Positions 7,877 through 23,799 of a stretch of DNA of 64,000 nt are shown here, piece by piece. The notes beneath the pieces are model-generated. The model was not told the origin of the DNA. It saw nothing but the letters and a program-made list of their open reading frames with translations, and searched no databases. How positions within the stretch are numbered: the first letter of the stretch is position 1; each line of letters opens with the position of its first letter. The position numbers and the translations under genes were made by a program. The stretch is from G963665495 sp963665495 (lineage in GTDB: Bacteria > Desulfobacterota > Desulfovibrionia > Desulfovibrionales > Desulfovibrionaceae), in contig OY762289.1 in NCBI GenBank assembly GCA_963665495.1, positions 6,244,444 to 6,308,443 of the forward strand. The letters are read 5' to 3'.

Positions 7877-9070
7877 ATGGCCAAGGCGAAATTTGAACGG
7901 AGCAAACCTCACGTAAATATCGGCACCGTAGGTCACATCGACCACGGTAAAACCACCTTGACCGCGGCGATCACCAAGATGCTTTCCTTGAAGGGTGGAG
8001 CAGAGTTCGTCGCATTCGACGAAATCGACAAGGCACCCGAAGAAAAGGAACGCGGCATCACCATCGCGACCGCTCACGTCGAGTATCAGACCGACAAACG
8101 GCACTACGCCCACGTAGACTGCCCCGGTCACGCCGACTACATCAAGAACATGATCACTGGTGCGGCTCAGATGGACGGTGGTATCATCGTTGTTGCCGCC
8201 ACGGACGGCCCCATGCCTCAGACTCGTGAGCACATTCTGCTCGCCCGTCAGGTCGGTGTGCCTTCTCTGGTTGTCTTCCTGAACAAGGTTGACCTGGTGG
8301 ATGACGAAGAACTGCTTGAACTTGTTGAGCTGGAAGTTCGCGAGTTGCTGAGCAAGTACGGCTTCCCCGGCGACGACATTCCTGTTGTCAAGGGTAGCGC
8401 CCTCAAGGCTCTTGAGTGCGACGATCCCAACAGCGATGACGCCAAATGTATTTTTGAGCTCATGGATGCTTGCGACGACTACATCCCCGAGCCCGAGCGC
8501 GATATCGACAAACCCTTCCTGATGCCCATCGAAGACGTCTTCAGCATCTCCGGCCGCGGTACCGTTGTTACCGGCCGTGTAGAGCGTGGTATCATCAAGG
8601 TCGGCGACGAAGTTGCCATCGTCGGTATCAAAGACACCGTCAAGACCACCTGCACGGGCGTGGAAATGTTCCGCAAACTGCTCGATCAGGGCCAGGCCGG
8701 TGACAATGTCGGCGCACTGCTTCGCGGTATCAAGCGTGAAGACGTCGAACGCGGACAGGTTCTCGCCGCTCCCAATTCGATCACTCCGCACCGCAAGTTC
8801 AAGGCTGAAGTGTACGTTCTGTCCAAGGACGAAGGCGGACGTCATACTCCGTTCTTCACCGGCTACCGTCCGCAGTTCTACTTCCGTACCACGGATATCA
8901 CGGGCGTGATTTCCCTGGCTGAAGGGGTTGAAATGGTAATGCCCGGCGATAACGCCACCTTTGGTGTGGAACTGATCGCCCCCATCGCCATGGAGCCCGG
9001 ACTGCGTTTTGCAATTCGTGAAGGCGGCCGTACTGTTGGCGCCGGCGTTGTATCCGAGATTGAGGAGTAA
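7877..9070 (+). CDS. tuf: Elongation factor Tu
   Basis: A 397-residue GTPase that brings aminoacyl-tRNA to the ribosome. The G1 motif GHIDHGKT is near residue 18, followed by the switch I region RGITI, G3 DCPGHADY and G4 NKVD. Domains 2 and 3 complete the protein, which ends in the usual GAGVV segment. Its length is normal and the codon use is strongly biased, as expected of a highly expressed gene. It lies in the conserved order tRNA-Thr/Tyr/Gly/Thr, tuf, rpmG, tRNA-Trp, secE. A G-rich ribosome binding site precedes the ATG. Confidence 0.99.
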   Translation: MAKAKFERSKPHVNIGTVGHIDHGKTTLTAAITKMLSLKGGAEFVAFDEIDKAPEEKERGITIATAHVEYQTDKRHYAHVDCPGHADYIKNMITGAAQMDGGIIVVAATDGPMPQTREHILLARQVGVPSLVVFLNKVDLVDDEELLELVELEVRELLSKYGFPGDDIPVVKGSALKALECDDPNSDDAKCIFELMDACDDYIPEPERDIDKPFLMPIEDVFSISGRGTVVTGRVERGIIKVGDEVAIVGIKDTVKTTCTGVEMFRKLLDQGQAGDNVGALLRGIKREDVERGQVLAAPNSITPHRKFKAEVYVLSKDEGGRHTPFFTGYRPQFYFRTTDITGVISLAEGVEMVMPGDNATFGVELIAPIAMEPGLRFAIREGGRTVGAGVVSEIEE

Positions 9071-9075
9071 TTACT

Positions 9076-9225
9076 ATGCGTATCAATATCCAGCTCGCCT
9101 GCACTGAATGCAAGCGGCGGAATTATGTCACGACAAAAAACAAGAAGAATACCACTTCCCGTATTGAATTGAGCAAGTACTGCCCTTGGGACAAGAAGCA
9201 CACTGTGCATCGGGAAACCAAGTAA
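9076..9225 (+). CDS. rpmG: 50S ribosomal protein L33
   Basis: A 49-residue protein starting MRINIQLACTEC, typical for L33. Family members of the zinc-binding type have two CXXC pairs. Here the first pair is intact (Cys9, Cys12), but the second is reduced to one Cys: Cys36 is followed by PWD instead of PXC. Zinc binding is therefore doubtful. The gene sits five bases behind tuf and ahead of tRNA-Trp, the usual bacterial arrangement. Confidence 0.95.
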   Translation: MRINIQLACTECKRRNYVTTKNKKNTTSRIELSKYCPWDKKHTVHRETK

Positions 9226-9283
9226 ATACCTCGCTTATAATTTGCGCGGGAACTAAGCGGAAACGCTGAGTGGTTCTTAGTGC

Positions 9284-9360
9284 AGGCCAGTAGCTCTAAC
9301 GGCTAGAGCGCCGGTCTCCAAAACCGGATGTTGGGGGTTCGAATCCCTCCTGGCCTGCCA
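9284..9360 (+). tRNA. tRNA-Trp (anticodon CCA)
   Basis: A 77-base cloverleaf with acceptor AGGCCAG/CTGGCCT, anticodon loop CTCCAAA presenting CCA, T loop TTCGAAT and an encoded GCCA end. It lies between rpmG and secE as in many bacteria. Confidence 0.96.
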
Positions 9361-9386
9361 TAATTTTTAGGGTCTCGGATAGCCAA

Positions 9387-9740
9387 ATGGGCAGAAGCAA
9401 GAATAAAGAAAAAAACGCAACTGAGAAAAACGACGCGTCCGCTAAAGAAAATTTCGAACGCAGTGCCCCCGGCAAAAAGAGCCCTGAGGCGAAAGCGGGA
9501 AAAATCGCGGACAAGAAGCAGTCTGTGGCGCAACCATCCGGCGGAATAACTGCCAAGGTTGGTGAGCTGCGTGATTTCTTCGAAGAGTCGAAAGTCGAGC
9601 TGAAAAAGGTAACCTGGCCCACGCGCAAGGAAACCATAGCCACCAGTCTGGCGGTTCTGGTTCTTACCGTGGTCATGGCATTGTATCTCGGCGTTGTCGA
9701 TTTCGGCTTGTCCAGGCTTATTCAATTTATTCTCACTTAA
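9387..9740 (+). CDS. secE: Preprotein translocase subunit SecE
   Basis: A 117-residue inner-membrane protein that clamps SecY in the Sec translocon. The C-terminal third has the SecE signature: an amphipathic stretch with ELKKVTWPTRKE, followed by one membrane helix (SLAVLVLTVVMALYLGVVDF). The first 60 residues are a charged, low-complexity extension rich in Lys, Glu and Ala, with no equivalent in minimal SecE. Position between tRNA-Trp and nusG is canonical. The ribosome binding site is weak. Confidence 0.95.
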   Translation: MGRSKNKEKNATEKNDASAKENFERSAPGKKSPEAKAGKIADKKQSVAQPSGGITAKVGELRDFFEESKVELKKVTWPTRKETIATSLAVLVLTVVMALYLGVVDFGLSRLIQFILT

Positions 9741-9785
9741 TCCACAACGTCAGGAAGAAGACGCAGAGCGTCATTGGTGAACCTC

Positions 9786-10340
9786 ATGGCAGATGAAGAA
9801 GCCATAACTCCTAAGGCCAGATGGTATATCATTCACGCCTACTCCGGATTTGAGCAGCGCGTGGAAAAAACCGTCAAGGAAATGATCCGTACAGGCCAGT
9901 CGAAAGGCTTGGTGGAGGACTGTGTCGTCCCCACCGAACGGGTTATTGAATTGGTCAAGGGGGCGAAGAAAACATCCACCCGCAAGTTTTATCCTGGGTA
10001 CGTGATGATCAAGATGGTCCTCAATGACGAGTCCTGGCACTTGATACAATCAATACCGAGAGTGACGGGATTTGTAGGTGGCCGGAACAGGCCTACGCCC
10101 ATGCGCGAAAGCGAAGCTGCGAAAATTCTTTCGATGATTGAGCAGCGCCAGGAAAAACCTCGTCCTAAGTTTCATTTTGAGCGCGGAGACGAAGTGCGGG
10201 TCATTGACGGACCGTTCGGCGGTTTCAACGGTATCGTCGATGATGTTAATTATGACAAAGGGAAGTTGCGCGTCGAGGTTTCCATTTTCGGGCGGCAGAC
10301 ACCTGTCGAGCTTGATTTTGTGCAAGTGACCAAAGGATAG
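9786..10340 (+). CDS. nusG: Transcription termination/antitermination protein NusG
   Basis: A 184-residue protein that binds the RNA polymerase clamp and couples transcription to Rho and ribosomes. The N-terminal NGN domain opens with KARWYIIHAYSGFEQ and contains the PGYVMIKM segment. The C-terminal KOW domain (about residues 125-180) has GDEVRVIDGPFGGFNG. The frame is open to a TTG at 9774, but the ATG at 9786 gives the normal N-terminus. It follows secE, as is standard. Confidence 0.97.
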   Translation: MADEEAITPKARWYIIHAYSGFEQRVEKTVKEMIRTGQSKGLVEDCVVPTERVIELVKGAKKTSTRKFYPGYVMIKMVLNDESWHLIQSIPRVTGFVGGRNRPTPMRESEAAKILSMIEQRQEKPRPKFHFERGDEVRVIDGPFGGFNGIVDDVNYDKGKLRVEVSIFGRQTPVELDFVQVTKG

Positions 10341-10411
10341 CGACAGCGTTTTTTTGAGAATGTTTCCCCCAAGGTTGAATAGGGCCTTGCGGGTAATGGA
10401 GGTATAGAGCA

Positions 10412-10837
10412 GTGGCCAAAAAAATCATAGCGAAAATCAAGCTGCAGATCCCCGCGGGATCAGCCAATCCGTCGCCTCCGGTAGGTCCGGCCCTGGGTCA
10501 GCACGGCTTGAACATCATGGAATTTTGCAAGGCATTCAATGCCAAGACTCAGGACCAGAAGGGCACGATCACTCCGGTAGAAATTACGGTTTTTGCGGAT
10601 CGTACGTTCACCTTTATTACCAAGACGCCGCCCGCATCGGTCCTTTTGTTGAAAGCTGCAAAGATCGACAAGGGTTCTCCCGAACCCAACCGGAACAAGG
10701 TAGCTAAAGTAACCAAGGCCCAGGTGGAAGAAATTGCTCGCTTGAAAATGCCCGACTTGACCGCCAAGGATGTGGAAGCTGCTATGCATTCCATCATGGG
10801 TACCGCGCGCAGCATGGGCATAGAAGTTCAAGGTTAG
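10412..10837 (+). CDS. rplK: 50S ribosomal protein L11
   Basis: A 141-residue protein of the GTPase-associated centre that binds 23S rRNA and contacts elongation factors. It opens with AKKIIAKIKLQIPAGSANPSPPVGPALGQHG, the standard L11 proline-rich N-domain. Starts at GTG with a GGAGG ribosome binding site. First ribosomal gene of the rplK-rplA pair. Confidence 0.98.
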   Translation: MAKKIIAKIKLQIPAGSANPSPPVGPALGQHGLNIMEFCKAFNAKTQDQKGTITPVEITVFADRTFTFITKTPPASVLLLKAAKIDKGSPEPNRNKVAKVTKAQVEEIARLKMPDLTAKDVEAAMHSIMGTARSMGIEVQG

Positions 10838-10850
10838 GAAGGAATACACC

Positions 10851-11558
10851 ATGGGCAAGCAAGGAAAAAAATACAGAGCAGCCATAGATGGCCTTGATTT
10901 GACATCTCGTTTCGACATTGAAGACGGCGTCCGTCTCGCTGTTGAACGTGCTTTTGCCAAATTCGACGAAACCGTTGATGTGGCTTTCAATTTGGGCGTA
11001 GATCCCAAATATTCCGACCAGATGGTCCGCGGAGCGGTTACTCTTCCGCACGGTTTGGGTAAAACCGTTCGTGTGGCAGTATTCTGCAAAGGCGACAAAG
11101 AAGCCGAGGCGAAAGAAGCCGGAGCGGATATCGTCGGCGGCGAGGAACTGGTCGATCAGGTCAAAAACGGATTTCTCGATTTCGACAAAGCGGTCGCCAC
11201 TCCCGACATGATGGCCAAAGTTGGCCAGATTGGTCGTATTCTCGGCCCCCGCGGTCTGATGCCGAATGCCAAAACCGGTACTGTTACCTTTGACATCGGC
11301 ACTGCCGTCAAGGAAATGAAAGCCGGTCGCGTAGAGTTCAAGGTAGACAAAGCCGGTGTGCTGCACGCACCTCTGGGCAAGGTCTCCTTCGGTTCCGAGA
11401 AGATTCTGGACAATCTCAAGTCCATTGTGGAAACCGTAATGCGCCTGAAACCTTCCTCGGCTAAGGGAACCTACATCCGTGGTATGGCTGTTGCCACCAC
11501 CATGGGGCCCGGCATCAAAATCGACACCGTGTCCGTACGTAAGTTTCTCGAAGGTTAG
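10851..11558 (+). CDS. rplA: 50S ribosomal protein L1
   Basis: A 235-residue protein that forms the mobile L1 stalk at the ribosomal E site and in many bacteria represses its own mRNA. The signature LGPRGLMPNAKTGTV lies in the middle, followed by the FKVDKAGVLHAPLG segment. Length is normal. It starts 13 bases after rplK, with AGGAAGG upstream of its ATG. Confidence 0.98.
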   Translation: MGKQGKKYRAAIDGLDLTSRFDIEDGVRLAVERAFAKFDETVDVAFNLGVDPKYSDQMVRGAVTLPHGLGKTVRVAVFCKGDKEAEAKEAGADIVGGEELVDQVKNGFLDFDKAVATPDMMAKVGQIGRILGPRGLMPNAKTGTVTFDIGTAVKEMKAGRVEFKVDKAGVLHAPLGKVSFGSEKILDNLKSIVETVMRLKPSSAKGTYIRGMAVATTMGPGIKIDTVSVRKFLEG

Positions 11559-11613
11559 TTTCCGCACCGAAAATCTCTCTGGTCAACCAAGAGAAATTTT
11601 GAGAATTATCTTA

Positions 11614-11655
11614 AAAACCGACAACATGCATGCAAGCATGCATGCTGTCGGTTTT
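11614..11655 (+). terminator. Terminator between rplA and rplJ
   Basis: A long stem, AAACCGACA paired with TGTCGGTTT and continued by CATGCATG on both sides of a four-base CAAG loop, with one A-C mismatch, ends in TTTT. It likely closes or attenuates the rplK-rplA transcript ahead of the L10 leader. Confidence 0.75.
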
Positions 11656-11680
11656 ATATAAAAATTTGGCTACGGAAAAA

Positions 11681-11750
11681 TGAGTCGAAGAAAGCAGGTG
11701 GGTCGGAAGATCCTTAATTTCCTGCCGAGACAGCGCTTTGACTCGTTTTT
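11681..11750 (+). promoter_or_regulatory. Ribosomal protein L10 leader
   Basis: An mRNA leader element upstream of rplJ. An outer stem GAGTC (11682-11686) / GACTC (11740-11744) encloses GCAGGTG and CTTAATTTCCTGCCGAG, a segment that I recall as conserved in L10 leaders, where the L10-L12 complex binds and represses its own operon. T6 follows the outer stem, so the control may involve premature termination. Confidence 0.7.
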
Positions 11751-11783
11751 TCACCTTTTAACCCTTACTTGAAGGAGTCGCGC

Positions 11784-12305
11784 GTGAACAGAGCGGAAAA
11801 AGGCGCAGTCATCAAGGGCCTGAAAGAAAAGGCCGATGGCGCTTCCATCGCGGTTGTCACAGACTTCAAGGGGATGAAGGTTGAAGAAATGACCGAACTA
11901 AGGGCCAAACTTCGCGACACTGGTGTACACTTCCAGGTCGTGAAGAATACCCTTGCAAGGCTTGCTTTGACCGACGGTCCTCATGACGTGATCAAGGACA
12001 AGTTCAAGGAAAACTGCGCGGTCGCATTAGGTACCGATGACCCTGTCATCGTTGCCAAAACCCTGGCGGATTTCGCCAAGACCAACAAAAAATTCGAAAT
12101 CAGATACGGCAGCCTGGAAGGCAAGTACCTGGATGTTGACGGACTGAAATCTCTGTCCTCACTCCCGGGCAAGCCCGAACTGTTGAGTAAACTGCTTGGT
12201 ACGATGAACGCCGTACCGCAGAGTTTCGTATCCTTGTTGGCCAATGTGCCTCGCGGCTTGTTGAATGCCTTGAACGCAATCAAAGAACAAAAAGAAAACG
12301 CCTAA
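11784..12305 (+). CDS. rplJ: 50S ribosomal protein L10
   Basis: A 173-residue protein that anchors L7/L12 dimers to the ribosome. Opens with NRAEKGAVIKGLKEKADGAS, then the VVTDFKGM motif of L10, and ends in the helical L12-binding tail. I chose the GTG at 11784, with AAGGAG six bases upstream, over a TTG five codons earlier. Expression is probably autoregulated through the leader just upstream. Confidence 0.97.
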   Translation: MNRAEKGAVIKGLKEKADGASIAVVTDFKGMKVEEMTELRAKLRDTGVHFQVVKNTLARLALTDGPHDVIKDKFKENCAVALGTDDPVIVAKTLADFAKTNKKFEIRYGSLEGKYLDVDGLKSLSSLPGKPELLSKLLGTMNAVPQSFVSLLANVPRGLLNALNAIKEQKENA

Positions 12306-12334
12306 ATCAAAGCGCTTGATAAGGAGAATCTATC

Positions 12335-12721
12335 ATGGCTATCACCAAAGAAGATGTAGTCGAATTTATTTCCAACATGACTGTCCTGGATCTGGCCGAA
12401 TTCATCAAAGAACTTGAAGAGAAGTTCGGTGTTTCCGCTGCTGCTCCTGTTGCCGCTGTTGCCGCCATGCCTGCAGGCGGTGGCGATGCTGCTCCCGAGG
12501 AAGAAGAGAAGACCGAATTTGATGTTATTCTGACCGGCGCCGGCGGCAACAAGATCGCCGTTATCAAAGCTGTTCGTGCTCTGACCGGCCTGGGCCTGAA
12601 AGAAGCCAAGGCTAAAGTTGACGAAGCTCCTCAGGCCATCAAAGAGGCTGTTTCCAAGGATGAAGCCGAAGAAGCTAAAAAGCAGCTTGAAGAAGCTGGA
12701 GCTGAAGTCGAAGTTAAATAA
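12335..12721 (+). CDS. rplL: 50S ribosomal protein L7/L12
   Basis: A 128-residue acidic stalk protein that recruits translation GTPases. It has an N-terminal dimerisation helix, an Ala-rich hinge (AAAPVAAVAAMPAGGG) and a C-terminal domain with the signature TGLGLKEAKAKVDEAP. Length and composition are normal. Ribosome binding site AAGGAG is eight bases ahead of the ATG. Confidence 0.98.
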   Translation: MAITKEDVVEFISNMTVLDLAEFIKELEEKFGVSAAAPVAAVAAMPAGGGDAAPEEEEKTEFDVILTGAGGNKIAVIKAVRALTGLGLKEAKAKVDEAPQAIKEAVSKDEAEEAKKQLEEAGAEVEVK

Positions 12722-12767
12722 AACTTCCTGCAGCATAGCGCGATCTTCGCGAATCTGCGATATGATG

Positions 12768-12797
12768 CCTCCGGAGGATGCTGATCTCCTCCGGAGG
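12768..12797 (+). promoter_or_regulatory. Perfect hairpin in the rplL-rpoB gap
   Basis: Arms CCTCCGGAGGA and TCCTCCGGAGG form an 11-bp stem with an 8-base loop; each arm is also palindromic. No T run follows, so this is more like an attenuator or RNA-processing site than a full terminator, as known between rplL and rpoB in enterobacteria. The rest of the gap (12798-13183) is AT-rich. It has an AAGGAGGG at 12883-12889 followed only by a 17-codon frame, and no other element I can support. Confidence 0.5.
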
Positions 12798-13183
12798 TTC
12801 TTCTGCGATGTCATTGACGAGTACGTGGCGGACAGTCCACCATTTTTTTATTTTTAGCAACTGGGGATATTGCTAAATAATAAGGAGGGTTAAATAAATC
12901 GTTGGCTCAGTTGAACGATAAGAAACCATGCGGCTCATGTCAAAGGCATTTTTAGTGTTTTTATTTTGCAAATTTTATGCATATATTGTAATGTGCGTGA
13001 ATATGAGGACGGATATCCTAGGGAAGGCTTGTCGTCTCCCTATTGGTGCGTCCGAAACACTATCTTACCCATCATTCCAAGAATGTTTTCCAGGATCATA
13101 CTAGCGCAAAGCTAATAACAGCACGAGCGTTGCTCAGGGTCTTGCAACATTCCCTGCATCAACCTTCTATATTAGGGGAAAAT

Positions 13184-17284
<4,101 letters not shown>

Positions 17285-17368
17285 CCCGTCTGTCGTCTGC
17301 AGCCGTTAGACGAACCAAGACCGAAAATCGCGATTTTCGGCCAAAACTTATATCATGGGGAATAGTCT

Positions 17369-21523
<4,155 letters not shown>

Positions 21524-21552
21524 TTCGTTCCGCATCTGACTGATTCAATCAA

Positions 21553-21586
21553 AAGGCCTCTGTCCCAATGACAGAGGCCTTTTTTT
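21553..21586 (+). terminator. Terminator of the rpoBC operon
   Basis: A perfect 12-bp stem AAGGCCTCTGTC/GACAGAGGCCTT with a five-base loop and seven T, 29 bases after the rpoC stop. Seven bases later the insertion sequence begins. Confidence 0.95.
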
Positions 21587-21592
21587 ATGGGC

Positions 21593-21617
21593 TGTCCCGT
21601 CCTAAAATAGGTTGACA
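21593..21617 (+). repeat. Left inverted repeat of the IS3 element
   Basis: It shares GTCCT-AAAT-TTGAC blocks with the right end at 22884-22908. The outer end is TG, as in IS3-family elements, where the opposite end reads CA. Confidence 0.85.
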
Positions 21618-21634
21618 ATACAAGGACCTATTTT

Positions 21635-22033
21635 ATGGATGATCAGAAAAATCAGCGCGTAAGGCGAACCCAACGAGACTACACGATGGGCTTTAAATTA
21701 TCCGTCGTTGCCCAGGTGGAAAAAGGGGACATGACGTACAAGCAAGCCCAAAGGATGTATGGTATTCAAGGGCGAAGTACAGTTCTGAAATGGCTTAGAA
21801 AGCATGGAACCTTAGACTGGAGCAAACCTGTGGTTAGTACTCGTAATTCTCCAAAAGTAAAGGAAACCCCGGCTCAAAAAATCAAGCGTCTTGAAAAAGA
21901 GCTGCAAGACGAGAAGATCAAAAACATGCTTCTCAATGAAATGATTGATATTTCAGATCGAGAGTACGGAACTGCCATAAGAAAAAAGCTTACCCCCGAG
22001 CTGCGCGAAACCTTCAGCAAAAAGGTGGAGTAA
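21635..22033 (+). CDS. IS3-family transposase OrfA
   Basis: A 132-residue protein with an N-terminal helix-turn-helix of the transposase-8 type (FKLSVVAQVEKGDMTYKQ, then a recognition helix around STVLKWLRKHG), followed by a C-terminal leucine-rich coiled coil (IKRLEKELQDEKIK). OrfA binds the element ends and, fused to OrfB by frameshifting, forms the active transposase. The last codons, AGC AAA AAG GTG GAG TAA, contain an A5G run suited to -1 slippage. By itself OrfA usually acts as a regulator. Confidence 0.9.
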   Translation: MDDQKNQRVRRTQRDYTMGFKLSVVAQVEKGDMTYKQAQRMYGIQGRSTVLKWLRKHGTLDWSKPVVSTRNSPKVKETPAQKIKRLEKELQDEKIKNMLLNEMIDISDREYGTAIRKKLTPELRETFSKKVE

Positions 22034-22062
22034 GTTTATCTGCTTGCTGCAAGCTGCTCGGG

Positions 22063-22872
22063 GTGAGTCGACAATCTATCTATCAGGCGGAAAAACGCCA
22101 TGAAACTCGTATGTGTCAGCTTCAGATCGTGAAGAAGCTGGTGCTTGCGGTCAGGGCCAGAATGCCGCGGCTTGGGACAAGAAAGCTGTATGCCTTGCTA
22201 CGTGAAGCGATTTCCGCGAAGGGCATCAAACTTGGCCGTGATGCCTTATTCGCTATGTTGCGCGAGGAGCATATGCTTATAAGACCGAAGAAAAACTACA
22301 CAAAGACCACAAACTCAAGACATTGGATGAAAAAGCATCCCAATTTGCTCAAAGAAAACCAGCCTACGGGACCAGAGGAAGTGTTTGTCAGCGATATAAC
22401 CTATTTGGTGACAAACAAACGGACGTACTACCTGTCTCTGATCACGGATGCCTTTAGCAGGAAGATTATGGGACATAGTTTGAACCCTGATCTAGGGGCC
22501 GAAGGGGCGTCTCGCGCATTGGACATAGCCGCCAAAAGTCGACTGACAACAAAGCGCACAATCCACCATTCGGACAGAGGGCTTCAATATGCTTCGGCAC
22601 TTTACCAAGGGAAGCTAAAAGAGGCGAGGATGATTCCTTCCATGACAGACGGGTACGATTGTTACCAGAATGCCTTGGCCGAACGCATGAATGGCATCCT
22701 CAAGCAAGAGTTTTTGTTTGTTAACTGTAGCAATTATGAAGAACTCAATGCCCTGGTGAAAGAGTCTGTAGAGATTTATAACTCTGAACGACCGCACCTG
22801 AGTTTGGATATGCAAACGCCGGAAAGTGTACATAAATCGGGCTGCGAGGTTTCCCACGCAGCCCGATCGTAA
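22063..22872 (+). CDS. IS3-family transposase OrfB (DDE integrase)
   Basis: A 269-residue catalytic part of the transposase, starting at a GTG if translated alone. An N-terminal helix-turn-helix-21-like region (RMPRLGTRKLYALLRE) precedes the rve core, where the DDE residues lie in SDITYL, HHSDRGLQY and NALAERMNGILKQE; the C-terminal RPHLSLDMQTPESVH is typical. The frame is open upstream to at least 22018 in the -1 frame relative to OrfA, reading GGVSLSACCKLLGVS, a normal IS3 OrfB beginning. The natural product is therefore probably an OrfAB fusion made at the A5G run. Confidence 0.92.
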   Translation: MSRQSIYQAEKRHETRMCQLQIVKKLVLAVRARMPRLGTRKLYALLREAISAKGIKLGRDALFAMLREEHMLIRPKKNYTKTTNSRHWMKKHPNLLKENQPTGPEEVFVSDITYLVTNKRTYYLSLITDAFSRKIMGHSLNPDLGAEGASRALDIAAKSRLTTKRTIHHSDRGLQYASALYQGKLKEARMIPSMTDGYDCYQNALAERMNGILKQEFLFVNCSNYEELNALVKESVEIYNSERPHLSLDMQTPESVHKSGCEVSHAARS

Positions 22873-22883
22873 TCCTCTAAAAC

Positions 22884-22908
22884 CGTCAATCCATTTCAGG
22901 ACGGCTCA
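22884..22908 (-). repeat. Right inverted repeat of the IS3 element
   Basis: Read inward on the minus strand it begins TGAGCCGTCCTGAAATGG and pairs with the left end with about six mismatches. GGC follows on the plus strand, repeating the GGC before the left end. Confidence 0.85.
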
Positions 22909-22926
22909 GGCAGCAAGGTAGAAAAT

Positions 22927-22959
22927 GGGGACGGAGGAGGGGGGGGGATCTCCGTCCCC
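22927..22959 (-). terminator. Hairpin after the first Cys-rich gene
   Basis: A perfect 10-bp stem GGGGACGGAG/CTCCGTCCCC with a G-rich 13-base loop. Read on the minus strand it lies 26 bases behind the stop of the Cys-rich gene and is followed by ATTTTC, so it probably ends that transcript. Confidence 0.55.
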
Positions 22960-22985
22960 TATAGAATTACGCCGAAAAGAGGGGG

Positions 22986-23192
22986 TTATTTACAACCAGC
23001 TTTACACTGGTCCTCTTGAGTGGCGCATTCTTTCTCGCAGGGTTGGTCACCTTTGCAACTTTTTTTGCACATTTCGCCTTGTGCTTCACAGTACTTCGTG
23101 CATTTTGATGCATCCTCAGCTGCAAAAGCAACAGGAATGGAAACCACAAAGACGAAAGCCAAAGACATGAGCAACATAATCATACGATCCAT
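22986..23192 (-). CDS. Secreted eight-cysteine miniprotein, copy 1
   Basis: A 68-residue protein with a hydrophobic signal sequence (MDRMIMLLMS... cleaved probably after AFA near residue 24) and a 44-residue mature part rich in Lys, Glu and Cys. The eight cysteines (31, 35, 42, 46, 52, 56, 63, 67) follow CX3C-X6-CX3C-X5-CX3C-X6-CX3C, i.e. a 21-residue unit repeated twice. The same spacing recurs exactly in two more genes of this window (23800-24009 and 42052-42270). The i/i+4 pairs suit amphipathic helices bearing disulfides or a metal site, as in CX3C helical hairpins or CXXXC copper-storage proteins, but neither is proven. AAAGGAG lies seven bases before the ATG. Function unknown. Confidence 0.85.
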   Translation of the reverse strand: MDRMIMLLMSLAFVFVVSIPVAFAAEDASKCTKYCEAQGEMCKKSCKGDQPCEKECATQEDQCKAGCK

Positions 23193-23756
23193 TTTTCATC
23201 TCCTTTACTTGAAGGATAGAAGGTCAAAAGTGCAGTCACAAACTGCAGAATAGCTTATACATAAAGAGAATTCTTTTTGTCGATTACCTTTGATACGTTT
23301 TACATAATATTTACAGAGATGAATTGTCATGATTTAATAGAATAGTAAAAATATAATTATCAATTTTGGAATTATGTTGTACTGTAATATTATAAAACAA
23401 GTAGGAATATTGTGCAGATGGTAATGTTAATTTTTTTGAAATGTTATAATCAATAAAGAAAAAAATGAATGAAAATGTAAATGAAGTTTTTGGAATTAGA
23501 AAAAAATTTCGGTGAATAAAAGGTATCGATAATATTCTGAGATTATAAAATGCTCTAGCGAATATGAGAACAAATAGTCAGATCTCACATAGTAAAAGTG
23601 CAGAAATGAAATTAGTAATTGTTTGGAAAGGGGTGATAAGGAAAAAAAGAAATTGACTCAAAAGTAATAGTGGTGTGCCGGCCAGGAAAATAAATTTGAA
23701 GAAAAGGAAGAAGAAAGCAGAGTATGTTGTTGGGGGGGCTGTGCGCGTAGACGATA
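23193..23756. other. AT-rich intergenic stretch between Cys-rich copies
   Basis: About 560 bases of strikingly AT-rich DNA, unlike the neighbouring genes, with no open frame of note, no tRNA and no clear repeat. It holds the promoter of copy 1 near its left edge, where an inverted repeat GTGCAGT/ACTGCA-like lies around 23231-23249. I see nothing else I can support. The base composition suggests foreign origin or relaxed selection. Confidence 0.5.
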
Positions 23757-23781
23757 AAAGGGGTGGCCTGGCCACCCCTTT
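23757..23781 (-). terminator. Terminator after the second Cys-rich gene
   Basis: A perfect 10-bp stem AAAGGGGTGG/CCACCCCTTT with a five-base loop lies about 20 bases beyond the stop of copy 2. On the minus strand it is followed by TTTTATC. Confidence 0.8.
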
Positions 23782-23799
23782 ATGAGAATGATTTGAAAA

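Larger units (their letters stand above)
21593..22908 (+). mobile_element. IS3-family insertion sequence, apparently intact
   Basis: A 1316-bp element bounded by imperfect 25-bp inverted repeats (about 19 of 25 matching), which begin TGTCCCGTCC at the left and TGAGCCGTCC when the right end is read inward. The triplet GGC stands directly outside both ends and fits a 3-bp target duplication. Inside are two overlapping-type frames: orfA with a helix-turn-helix, and orfB with a DDE integrase in the -1 frame. All parts needed for transposition appear present. No second copy occurs in the window. Confidence 0.92.

Noticed and set aside
12883..12955. A 17-codon leader peptide after AAGGAGGG in the rplL-rpoB gap
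   Set aside because: The TTG start lies 12 bases from the binding site and no regulatory hairpin follows; there is too little to support it.
23193..23756. Search for a CRISPR array or repeats in the AT-rich stretch
   Set aside because: No regularly spaced repeats; only scattered A/T runs.
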